A stretch of 64,000 nt of DNA from NCBI RefSeq assembly GCF_017814915.1, contig NZ_JAGIPZ010000001.1, forward strand, positions 621,559-685,558, read 5' to 3'. Positions 56,391 through 64,000 of the stretch are shown piece after piece. The notes under the pieces were generated by a model. The model saw nothing but the letters and a program-made list of their open reading frames with translations. It did no database searches and was not told where the DNA came from. A program made the translations under genes and the position numbers. Within the stretch, counting starts at the first letter, position 1, and each line of letters starts with the position of its first letter. Source of the stretch: Herbaspirillum sp. LeCh32-8. Its GTDB lineage: Bacteria > Pseudomonadota > Gammaproteobacteria > Burkholderiales > Burkholderiaceae_D.

Positions 56391-58127
56391 ATGAAAAGCT
56401 TGAAAACCCAGCTCCTGTCCGCCCTTGTGGTGATGTGGATAGGACTCTTGCTGCTGGCGGCCTGGTCGGCCTTCAGCGCCCGCGAGAACATGATCAACGA
56501 GCGCAAGGACGGCCTGCGCCGCGTGGTGGAGGCCGCCAACGGCGTGGTCGCCAGCTACGTGAGCGACGTCGCCGCCGGCCGCATGCAGAAGGCCGATGCG
56601 CAAAAGGCCGCGCTGGAGCGCATCGGCGCCATGCGCTATGACGGTGACAACTACCTGTTCGTGTTCGATTCCCAGCCGGTAGTGCTGCTGCTGCCGTCCA
56701 ACAAGGGCATGGTCGGCAAGAACGTGGCTGACCGCAAGGACTCCGAAGGCAAGGCCTACTACGCCGAGATGGTCAAGGTCGGCAAGGCCGAGAAGAAGGG
56801 CTACGTCGAATACATGGGCCGCCTGCCGGGCACCGACGACAGCAATCGCACGCCCAAGATGAGCTACGTGATCCACAACGAGGACTGGGACTGGTTCATC
56901 GTCACCGGCGTGTTCCTGAGCGACGTGCAGTCGCATTTCCTGAACAACCTGTTCAAGCTGCTGGGCATTCTGCTGGTGGTGGGTGTGGCGGTTTCGGTCA
57001 TGATGCTGGCGATCATCCGCCGCATCACGCGCAGCCTGGGCGGCGAGCCGGCCTATGCGGTCGACATCGCCACCCGCATCGCCGCCGGCGACCTGACGGT
57101 GCGCGTCAACACGCGCCCCGGCGACAGCAAGAGCCTGCTGTTTGAAATGGCGTCCATGCGCGAGCGCCTGGCGCAGGTGATCAAAGGCATCCACCAGGGC
57201 ACCGACGCCATCGACATCGGCGCGCGCGAGATCGCCGCGGGCAACCTCGATCTGTCCTCGCGCACCGAGCAGCAGGCCGGCTCGCTGGCGACCACCGCCT
57301 CCAGCATGGATTCGCTGACCTCCACCGTGAAGCAGAACGCCGACAACGCACGTCAGGCCGGCCAGTTGGCCAACAGCGCCTCCGACATCGCCAGCCGCGG
57401 CGGCGAGGTGGTGGGCCAGGTGGTGCAGACCATGGAAGGCATCACCGAGAGCTCGCGCAAGATTTCAGACATCATCGGCGTGATCGACGGCATCGCCTTC
57501 CAGACCAATATCCTGGCGTTGAACGCAGCGGTGGAAGCCGCCCGCGCAGGCGAGCAGGGTCGCGGCTTTGCAGTGGTGGCTTCCGAAGTGCGCTCGCTGG
57601 CCCAGCGCAGCGCGCAGGCGGCCAAGGAAATCAAGGCGCTGATCGAGGATTCGGTGCAGCGCGTGGGCAGCGGCTCCGAGCAGGTGGCGCGCGCCGGCGA
57701 CACCATGGGTGAAGTGGTGGCTGCGGTGCGTCGCCTGACCGATATCGTCGGTGAGATTTCCGCCGCGTCCGAAGAGCAGCGCAACGGCATCGAGCAAGTC
57801 AACCACGCCATCGGCCAGATGGACCAGGTGACGCAGCAGAACGCGGCGCTGGTGGAAGAAGCCGCCGCGGCGGCCGGCTCGCTGGAAGAGCAGGCGCGCC
57901 GCCTGAAGCAGGCGGTGGCGACCTTCCGCGTGGAGGCCGAGGCGGAAGCGGCTCAGGCTGCGCCGGTGGCGCGTCCGGTGACTCGTCCCGCCGTGGCCAG
58001 GCCGGTTGCCAAGGCTGCGGTCAAGGTCGCGGTGAAGCCGGCCACAACCGCCCAGACTTTGCCCGCGCCTGCCCAGAAGCCTGCTGCCAAGCCCTCGGCT
58101 GATGAAGGCGAATGGGAGACCTTCTGA
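56391..58127 (+). CDS. Methyl-accepting chemotaxis protein with single Cache domain
   Basis: The 578-residue receptor has TM1 (about residues 7-27), a periplasmic sCache-type domain (about 30-180, with YLFVFDSQ and [12 protein letters not shown]), TM2 (about 190-212), HAMP, and a long cytoplasmic coiled coil whose tip (about 364-400) carries the invariant [20 protein letters not shown] and FAVVASEVR. An Ala/Pro/Lys-rich linker leads to the final EWETF, a C-terminal pentapeptide that fits the xWxxF tether binding CheR/CheB. ATG 56391 is set by CCGGAGAACA upstream. Ligand unknown. Confidence 0.93.
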   Translation: MKSLKTQLLSALVVMWIGLLLLAAWSAFSARENMINERKDGLRRVVEAANGVVASYVSDVAAGRMQKADAQKAALERIGAMRYDGDNYLFVFDSQPVVLLLPSNKGMVGKNVADRKDSEGKAYYAEMVKVGKAEKKGYVEYMGRLPGTDDSNRTPKMSYVIHNEDWDWFIVTGVFLSDVQSHFLNNLFKLLGILLVVGVAVSVMMLAIIRRITRSLGGEPAYAVDIATRIAAGDLTVRVNTRPGDSKSLLFEMASMRERLAQVIKGIHQGTDAIDIGAREIAAGNLDLSSRTEQQAGSLATTASSMDSLTSTVKQNADNARQAGQLANSASDIASRGGEVVGQVVQTMEGITESSRKISDIIGVIDGIAFQTNILALNAAVEAARAGEQGRGFAVVASEVRSLAQRSAQAAKEIKALIEDSVQRVGSGSEQVARAGDTMGEVVAAVRRLTDIVGEISAASEEQRNGIEQVNHAIGQMDQVTQQNAALVEEAAAAAGSLEEQARRLKQAVATFRVEAEAEAAQAAPVARPVTRPAVARPVAKAAVKVAVKPATTAQTLPAPAQKPAAKPSADEGEWETF

Positions 58128-58177
58128 TGGTGCCGGTCGCGCCGGCGGCCATTGGCCGATAGCGATTGCGCAGAAAG

Positions 58178-58206
58178 AAAAAACGCCGCATCTGCGGCGT
58201 TTTTTC
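58178..58206. terminator. Bidirectional terminator after the chemoreceptor gene
   Basis: AAAAAACGCCGCA and its complement TGCGGCGTTTTTT with a short loop lie between the convergent chemoreceptor and binding protein genes. Confidence 0.9.
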
Positions 58207-58234
58207 ATGGGGCGTCGGATGCCGGCGCACAGGA

Positions 58235-59392
58235 TCAGCCGCCGAAGCTTTTCACTCCCTGCCATTGCGCCTGGCTGGCCTGGTAGAGCGTATAGGGCGG
58301 ATTGACCTGGGCGCCGTCGGCGGCAAAGGCGACCGGGCCGGACATGCCGCGATACTGCATCTTGTGCAACTCGGCCGAGAGCTTGCGGGGATCGGTGCTG
58401 TCCAGCCGGCGCATGGCTTCGACCAACATGCCGACCGCATCATAGGAAAACATCGCGTAAGCGGTCAGCGCCGAGTCGTATTTCCTGCGATAGCTCTTCT
58501 CGAACTCGGCATAGCCGGGGCGCCGATCCACCTGCAGGCCGTGCAGCAGCACGCTGGAGCCGTCCGGATACAGCCCCGTGCGCGGAAACTCCAGGTTGAC
58601 GCCGCCGCCCGTGGAGAGCAGCTTGCAATCCAGACCCACGCGCTTGCAGGCTTGCAGCAGCGCCACCACCTGCGGGCCGATCGCGGTGAAAAACATCAGG
58701 TCCGGCTTGGCGGCCTTGATGCGCAGCAGGGTGGCGCTGAAATCCGAACTCTTGCCGCCCACCGATTCGCGTACCGCCAGCTCGATGCCGGCCTGGCGCA
58801 GCCGGGCGATGTAGCCGTCTGCCAGTGCGGCACCCAGTTGGGTGCCGTTGTCCAGCACCGCCACCCGGCGCGCCTTGATCACCTGGCCGCTGACTTCGGT
58901 CAGGTAACTGGTGGTGATCTCGCTATTGCCCAGCAACTGGAATACGTTCTTGTAGCCGCGCGTGGTGAGGCTGCGGCCAGTGGCGGTGGGGCTGATCATG
59001 GGAATGCCGGCATCGGCATAGATGGGCGCGGCGGCGATGCTGGTGTCGGTGCTGACGTGCCCGATCACGCCGCTGACATTGGCGGCCACGAAGGAATTGG
59101 CGGCGATGCGGGCGAAGTTCATTTCGGACTGGTCGTCCACCACCATCAGCGCGAAGCGGGTGGCCTTGCCGCCGATGACGATGCCGCGCAGGTTGGCGTC
59201 GTCGACGGCCAGCAGCGCGCCGTCGCGCGCGCCGAAGCTCAGGTTGCTCTGCTGCCTGACGCCGAAGCCGCCGGCAAAGCCGATGTTGACGATCTGCTCG
59301 CGGCCGGCGGCCGACGCCGACCGGGCCGTGGCGCCCAGCATCAGCGCGCCGGCGCCGGCCAGGATCAGGCGGCGCGATTGCGATACGATCAT
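58235..59392 (-). CDS. ABC transporter substrate-binding protein, branched-chain amino acid type
   Basis: The 385-residue protein has a signal peptide of about 29 residues with twin arginines near the start (SRRLILAGAGALMLGATARS), which may be a Tat-type signal. The mature part is a LivJ-type Peripla_BP_6 fold with DDQSEMNFARIAANSF, GVIGHVSTDTSIAAAPIYAD, PMISPTATGRSLT and the late YDSALTAYAMFSYDAVGMLVEA. No Liv permease or ATPase is adjacent, so it is an orphan. Ligand unknown. Confidence 0.85.
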   Translation of the reverse strand: MIVSQSRRLILAGAGALMLGATARSASAAGREQIVNIGFAGGFGVRQQSNLSFGARDGALLAVDDANLRGIVIGGKATRFALMVVDDQSEMNFARIAANSFVAANVSGVIGHVSTDTSIAAAPIYADAGIPMISPTATGRSLTTRGYKNVFQLLGNSEITTSYLTEVSGQVIKARRVAVLDNGTQLGAALADGYIARLRQAGIELAVRESVGGKSSDFSATLLRIKAAKPDLMFFTAIGPQVVALLQACKRVGLDCKLLSTGGGVNLEFPRTGLYPDGSSVLLHGLQVDRRPGYAEFEKSYRRKYDSALTAYAMFSYDAVGMLVEAMRRLDSTDPRKLSAELHKMQYRGMSGPVAFAADGAQVNPPYTLYQASQAQWQGVKSFGG

Positions 59393-59645
59393 GAATCCCC
59401 TTGGTATGCGTTGTAACGTTCCCAGTGCCGTTGCGGACGTGGCCGCACGGTCGTTTGCAAGCACTATACCCAAAGTTTGTGGCGGCAGTGTGTCCGACGG
59501 GGAGGGGCGCAGGCGCATGCCGGGCGCGCGGCGATGGCGGCGGCAGGCCGTTTTTGGCCTGATTGCGGCCCTGCGATGTTATGATGTCGGCCTTTCCGGA
59601 AGCAAAGTTTCCGCTTTCAACCAACCAGTCTAATTTGTCGATAAC

Positions 59646-62600
59646 GTGCGTCTAACTTCCATTAAATTATCGGGATTCAAGTCCTTCGTCGAGCCAACGC
59701 ATTTCCAGGTTCCGGGGCAGCTGGTGGGCGTGGTCGGGCCGAACGGCTGCGGCAAATCCAATATCATCGACGCGGTGCGCTGGGTCCTGGGTGAATCCAA
59801 GGCTTCCGAGCTGCGCGGCGAATCGATGCAGGACGTCATCTTCAACGGCTCCACCCACCGCAAGCCGGCCGGACGCGCCTCGGTCGAACTGGTGTTCGAC
59901 AACTCCGCCGGCAAGGCGGCCGGCCAATGGGGCCAGTACGCTGAAATCGCCGTCAAGCGCACGCTCACCCGCGACGGTACTTCGTCCTACTACATCAACA
60001 ACCAGTCGGTGCGCCGCCGCGACATCCAGGACATCTTCCTGGGCACCGGCCTGGGCCCTCGCGCCTACGCCATCATCGGCCAGGGCATGATCTCGCGCAT
60101 CATCGAAGCGCGTCCGGAAGAGCTGCGCATCTTCCTGGAGGAAGCCGCCGGCGTGTCCAAGTACAAGGAGCGCCGTCGCGAGACCGAGAACCGCCTGCAC
60201 GACACCACCGAAAACCTGACCCGCCTGGAAGACATCCTGCGCGAGTTGAACACCAACCTGGAAAAGCTGGAAGCCCAGGCCGCCGTGGCCAAGAAATTCC
60301 ACGAGCTGCAAGGCGATCAGGAAGAAAAGCAGAAACTGCTGTGGCTGCTGCGCAAGAACGAAGCGAAGGCCGAGCAGGAGAAGTTCTTCAAGGAAATCGA
60401 GCGCGCCCAGATCGATCTGGAAGAGCAGACCGCCAAGCTGCGCCACGTGGAAGCCGAGCTGGAGCACATGCGCCAGGCGCACTACGGCGCCGGGGACCGT
60501 CTGCACCAGGCGCAGGGTCACCTGTACCAGACCAACTCCGAGATCGGCAGCCTGGAGGCGCAGATCAAGTTCGTCATCGAATCGCGCAATCGCCTGCAAT
60601 CGCAGCTGAACTCGCTGACCGCGCAGCGCGATCAATGGCAGCGCCAAGGCACGCAGCAGCAGGAAGAGCTGGCCGAGGCCGAGATCGCGCTGGAAGAATT
60701 CGGCATGCGCGTGGAGCAGTCGCAGCAGGCCGTGCACAACACCAACGACAGCCTGCCGGCGCTGGAGCAGGCCTGGCGCGAGTCGCAGGTCAAGACCACC
60801 GAGTCGCGCGGCAAGATCATGCAGGTGCAGCAGCAGATCGAGCTGCAGTCCACGCACCAGCGCAACGCCTCCAACATCCTGTCCGGCCTGGCGTCGCGCC
60901 GCGAGCGCCTGATGCAGGAAAAGAACGGCATGGCCATGCCGGACGACGTCCACCTGACCAACCTCAAGCTGCAGCTGGAAGAAAAGCAGGCCTCGCTGGA
61001 AGAGGCCAACATGCACCTGGAAGAAGCACAGGAGCAGGTGCCGCGCCTGGAAGAGGAACGTCGTGCCGCGCAGGAGCTGGTGAGCCGCGAAACCTCCGTC
61101 AACGCCCAGCTGGAAGCGCGCCTGTCGGCCCTGAAGCAACTGCAGGAAAGCGTGCAGGCGCAAGGCAAGGTCCAGCCCTGGCTGGAAAAGCACGGCCTGG
61201 CCGAACTGCCGCGCCTGTGGCAGAAGCTGCATATCGAGTCCGGCTGGGAAACCGCGCTGGAAGCGGTGCTGCGCGAACGCATGTCGGCGCTGGAAATGTC
61301 CAACCTGGACTGGGCCAAGGCCTTCTTCAGCGACGCCCCGCCGGCCAAGCTGGCGCTGTACGCGCCCAACGCCGGTGCGGCCCAGCCTGCCGCGCAGCCG
61401 GCCAACGGCCTGAAGCCCTTCATCAACCTGCTGCAGCTGAACGACCCCGGCCAGCGCGCGCTGATGAACGACTGGCTGCGCGACGTCTACGTTGCCGACG
61501 ACACTGCGATCGCCTTCGCCGAGCGCGGCACGCTGCCGCTGGGCGGCGTGTTCGTGACGCGCGCCGGCCACGTGGTGAGCCAGTCCAGCGTGCGCTTCTA
61601 CGCATCCGATTCGGAGCAGGACGGCATGCTGGCGCGCCAGCAGGAAATCGAGAACATCACCAAGCAGCAACGCGCCCAGTACATGCTGGCCGAAGAGGCC
61701 AAGGGCCGCGCGGTGCGCGCCGAGGCCGCGTTGTCGGGCGCCTCGCAGCGCCTGCAGGAGCTGCGCCAGCGTTCGGCCTACCTGACCCAGTCGGCGCACA
61801 GCCTGCAGATCGAGGTGATGAAGCTGGCCGAAGTGCAGGAGCGCTTCAACCAGCGCAGCACCCAGATCGCCACCGACCTGGAAGAAATCGGCATGCAGGA
61901 AGCCGAGCAGCAGCAGGTGCAGGCCGAGTCCGAGGCCCGCTTCGAGCAGCTCGACATCGAGCTGGCCGAGCTGCAGGAGCAGCATGAAAACGGCCAGACC
62001 GACTACCTGACCAAGGAACAGCAGTTGAACGACGCCCGTGCCCGCCTGCGTGAGCTGGAGCGCGCGGCGCAGGAAACCGAGTTCGCCGAGAAGTCCCACC
62101 GCAGCAAGATCGAGGAATTGAAGCGCAGCATCGCCACCGCGCTGGAGCAGGCGGCGCAGCTGTTCGCCAGCATGCAGCAGGGCAGCCTGGAGCTGGAAAG
62201 CCTGGACGACCAGGCCGCGCAAGCCGGCCTGCAAGAGCTGCTGGACCGCCGCAGCGAGCAGGAACGCGCGCTGGCCGACGCCCGCCACGAGCTGGACCAG
62301 CTCTCGCAGCAACTGCGCACGCATGAGGAAAGCCGCATGCAGGCCGAACGCAGCCTGCAGCCGCAGCGCGACCGCATCACCGAACTGCAGCTGAAGGAAC
62401 AGGCGGCGCGCCTGAACCAGGAGCAGTTCTCCGAGGCGCTGGCGCAGACCCAGGCCGACGAGGCGGCGCTGTCCGAGAAGCTGACTTCCGACATGCGTCC
62501 GTCCTACCTGCAAGGCGAAGTGACCCGTCTGACCAACGCCATCGCGGCGCTGGGCGCGGTCAACCTGGCCGCGCTGGACGAGCTGGCCACGGCCTCCGAG

Positions 62601-63176
62601 CGCAAGCACTTCCTGGATTCGCAGCATGCCGACCTGAACGAGGCGATCACCACGCTGCAGGACGCGATCCACAAGATCGACATGGAAACCCGCGACATGC
62701 TGCAAGTCACCTTCGACAAGGTGAACCACCACTTCTCGGAACTGTTCCCGGTGCTGTTCGGCGGTGGCCAGGCCAAGCTGATCATGACCGGCGACGAGAT
62801 CCTGGATTCCGGCGTGCAGGTCATGGCGCAGCCGCCGGGCAAGAAGAACGCCACGATTCACCTGCTTTCGGGCGGTGAAAAGGCGCTGACCGCGACCGCG
62901 CTGGTGTTCTCCATGTTCCAGCTGAACCCGGCGCCGTTCTGCTTGCTCGACGAGGTGGATGCGCCGCTGGACGACGCCAACACCGAGCGTTTCGCCAACA
63001 TGGTCAAGCGCATGTCCGATTACACGCAGTTCCTCTTCATCTCGCACAACAAGATCGCGATGGAGATGGCGCAGCAGCTGATCGGCGTGACCATGCAGGA
63101 GCAGGGCGTGTCGCGTATCGTGGCGGTGGACATGGAGTCGGCCGCCAATTTCGCCAACGCGGAGCAGGCCGCCTGA
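59646..63176 (+). CDS. smc: Chromosome segregation protein SMC
   Basis: SMC dimers organise and help segregate the chromosome together with ScpA/ScpB. The 1176-residue protein has Walker A GPNGCGKSN at 31-39, long coiled coils on both sides (about 165-490 and 680-1000), a hinge (about 515-660), signature LSGGEK at 1074-1079 and Walker B LLDEVDAPL with D1102/E1103. The start is GTG 59646, which puts the Walker A at its usual distance. Use of Smc, in place of MukB, is normal for betaproteobacteria. Confidence 0.97.
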   Translation: MRLTSIKLSGFKSFVEPTHFQVPGQLVGVVGPNGCGKSNIIDAVRWVLGESKASELRGESMQDVIFNGSTHRKPAGRASVELVFDNSAGKAAGQWGQYAEIAVKRTLTRDGTSSYYINNQSVRRRDIQDIFLGTGLGPRAYAIIGQGMISRIIEARPEELRIFLEEAAGVSKYKERRRETENRLHDTTENLTRLEDILRELNTNLEKLEAQAAVAKKFHELQGDQEEKQKLLWLLRKNEAKAEQEKFFKEIERAQIDLEEQTAKLRHVEAELEHMRQAHYGAGDRLHQAQGHLYQTNSEIGSLEAQIKFVIESRNRLQSQLNSLTAQRDQWQRQGTQQQEELAEAEIALEEFGMRVEQSQQAVHNTNDSLPALEQAWRESQVKTTESRGKIMQVQQQIELQSTHQRNASNILSGLASRRERLMQEKNGMAMPDDVHLTNLKLQLEEKQASLEEANMHLEEAQEQVPRLEEERRAAQELVSRETSVNAQLEARLSALKQLQESVQAQGKVQPWLEKHGLAELPRLWQKLHIESGWETALEAVLRERMSALEMSNLDWAKAFFSDAPPAKLALYAPNAGAAQPAAQPANGLKPFINLLQLNDPGQRALMNDWLRDVYVADDTAIAFAERGTLPLGGVFVTRAGHVVSQSSVRFYASDSEQDGMLARQQEIENITKQQRAQYMLAEEAKGRAVRAEAALSGASQRLQELRQRSAYLTQSAHSLQIEVMKLAEVQERFNQRSTQIATDLEEIGMQEAEQQQVQAESEARFEQLDIELAELQEQHENGQTDYLTKEQQLNDARARLRELERAAQETEFAEKSHRSKIEELKRSIATALEQAAQLFASMQQGSLELESLDDQAAQAGLQELLDRRSEQERALADARHELDQLSQQLRTHEESRMQAERSLQPQRDRITELQLKEQAARLNQEQFSEALAQTQADEAALSEKLTSDMRPSYLQGEVTRLTNAIAALGAVNLAALDELATASERKHFLDSQHADLNEAITTLQDAIHKIDMETRDMLQVTFDKVNHHFSELFPVLFGGGQAKLIMTGDEILDSGVQVMAQPPGKKNATIHLLSGGEKALTATALVFSMFQLNPAPFCLLDEVDAPLDDANTERFANMVKRMSDYTQFLFISHNKIAMEMAQQLIGVTMQEQGVSRIVAVDMESAANFANAEQAA

Positions 63177-63641
63177 TGGCGGGAGCGCCGCGATGCACTC
63201 TTGTCGGTACGGCAACATGCGCCGACAGCAGCCAGCACAGCGGCTTCCCGGCCTTTGTCGGCTTGACAAGCAGGGCCCAGGAACACTACCCTGAAGACCT
63301 TGTCATACAGCCCGGCAGTGAGCGTGTTTTAAGCGCTTTTACCAGCCGGATATGCTTTTTGCGGCCCCCACGGGCCATGAAAAATAACAATATCTTGACC
63401 GCGATCTTGCCGCAGCCAGTCCGTTCTACGCAGCCGATGCGAGGACAAACCCCCTCGCCAGCCCACGCTTGCGCAGGCGCATTTGCAATGGATGGACGGC
63501 TCCCGCACAAGCGTGGGTCAGGCACTCTCGGATTTATAGGATTCGGATTCCTTCAATGAGCAGCTTCTTCGAACCGACCATGCCACGCTGCGCCGACGCC
63601 GGCGCCCACCAGCCAGCCAATGCGAAGGGGCGTGCAGCATG
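63177..63641. other. smc to zipA intergenic region
   Basis: A 465-base gap without a supported gene. A perfect inverted repeat, CCCACGCTTG (63462-63471) and CAAGCGTGGG (63508-63517), spaced by 36 bases, lies 120 bases before zipA. TTGACA at 63263-63268 followed after 18 bases by TACCCT is a weak promoter candidate. Base use is less GC-rich than in the flanking genes. Confidence 0.45.
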
Positions 63642-64000
63642 ATGGATCTCCAGACCAGCCTGATTGTGATCGGCGGCGTATTCGTCGTCGGCGTCATTTC
63701 CTACAACAAGTGGCAGGAGCACAAGGCGCGCAAGACCGTGGAGCGCGCCTTTTCCTCCTCGCACGACGACGTGCTGATGTCGCCGGAAGAACAAGCCGAG
63801 CAGGGCGCGCGTAGCGAGCCCCCGGCGCATGATTTCGCGTCGCCGGCTCCCACCATGGAGCGCGGCGCCGACAATTTCTCCGCCACGCCGCAGGACGAGC
63901 GCGTGGAGCCGGGCCTGTACGACATGCCCGAGCGCAAGCCGGTGCCGGCCCCGGTCAAGGCCTACATGGACCAGGCTGAATTCGAACAGCGCGAGCCCTA
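63642..64000 (+). CDS. zipA: Cell division protein ZipA-like, N-terminal part
   Basis: About 119 residues are in the window; the gene runs off the right edge. It opens with one membrane helix (DLQTSLIVIGGVFVVGVISY) followed by a basic NKWQEHKARK and then an acidic, Pro/Glu-rich linker, the plan of ZipA, which anchors FtsZ to the membrane. Location just after smc agrees with the smc-zipA-ligA order known in relatives. The FtsZ-binding domain is not visible here. The adjacent ATG at 63639 is an equivalent start. Confidence 0.75.
   Translation, partial: MDLQTSLIVIGGVFVVGVISYNKWQEHKARKTVERAFSSSHDDVLMSPEEQAEQGARSEPPAHDFASPAPTMERGADNFSATPQDERVEPGLYDMPERKPVPAPVKAYMDQAEFEQREP

Noticed and set aside
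59667-63269. A very long open frame (about 1200 codons) on the minus strand opposite smc
   Set aside because: Its translation is low-complexity (Leu, Gln, Arg, His, Val) and mirrors the GC-rich third positions of smc. The plus strand protein has all SMC motifs.

Overview
The window is a high-GC stretch of ordinary, gene-dense chromosome from a betaproteobacterium. Gene families and gene order (gmk-rpoZ-spoT with yicC/rph divergent, a dapC-dapD-arsC-like-dapE-prmB block, smc followed by a zipA-like gene, DUF3422, DUF1853 and DUF4148 proteins, an aceA isocitrate lyase) point to Burkholderiales, most likely Oxalobacteraceae close to Herbaspirillum. That assignment is inference from protein recognition, with no database search. 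I see no phage, IS element, CRISPR array, plasmid gene or integrase. The window opens inside a GGDEF gene and closes inside zipA.

Layout. 0-4 kb: end of a diguanylate cyclase, rraA, a FUSC-type membrane protein, a PaaI-type thioesterase. 4.1-6.1 kb: aceA behind a long AT-rich regulatory region with two palindromic signals, then palindromic repeats. 6.1-10.7 kb: molybdate transport genes modA-modB-modC facing a short modE across a shared promoter with a good ModE box, then a ClC channel with CBS domains. 10.9-19.2 kb: rlmJ, an EAL-HDOD regulator, a two-domain methylglyoxal synthase with a small membrane protein, greB, DUF3422, and azoR divergent from a LysR regulator. 19.3-26.4 kb: yicC-gmk-rpoZ-spoT leftward, rph-rdgB-hemW rightward. 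26.5-31.3 kb: a second HDOD protein joined to a PAS-GGDEF-EAL protein, a solute-binding protein, and a tRNA-Ser(GCU) with a decayed second copy. 31.4-38.4 kb: lysC, a DUF4148 secreted protein, a LysR regulator, a thioredoxin-like protein, and the overlapping tsaB-rimI-UDG-DUF1853 operon. 38.4-44 kb: lplT divergent from alr, a TcyP-type cystine symporter, radA. 44-49 kb: an OmpR/EnvZ-type pair overlapping a gene for an FlhE-like periplasmic protein, a small secreted protein, and a cystine-type ABC permease and binding protein. 49.2-56 kb: an ABC-F ATPase, prmB, and lysine/peptidoglycan genes dapE, dapD, dapC. 56.3-64 kb: a chemoreceptor, a branched-chain amino acid-type binding protein, smc and the start of zipA.

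Themes. Lysine/diaminopimelate and cell-wall supply are spread through the window (lysC, dapC, dapD, dapE, alr, lplT). Three proteins with EAL/GGDEF/HDOD domains, plus the truncated one at the left edge, suggest local cyclic-di-GMP control. Stringent response (spoT), nucleotide hygiene (rdgB, gmk), RNA turnover (rraA, yicC, rph) and translation modification (rlmJ, tsaB, rimI, prmB, ABC-F) make up the housekeeping load.

No wholly new multi-gene system is evident. The most unusual items are the methylglyoxal synthase with a decayed N-terminal copy of its own domain; the FlhE-like gene translationally overlapped with the EnvZ-type kinase; the molybdate locus in which both ModC and ModE lack the molybdate-binding TOBE domain; the tRNA-Ser pseudogene duplication; the HDOD/GADEF-EAL gene pair; and the perfect palindromes in front of aceA.
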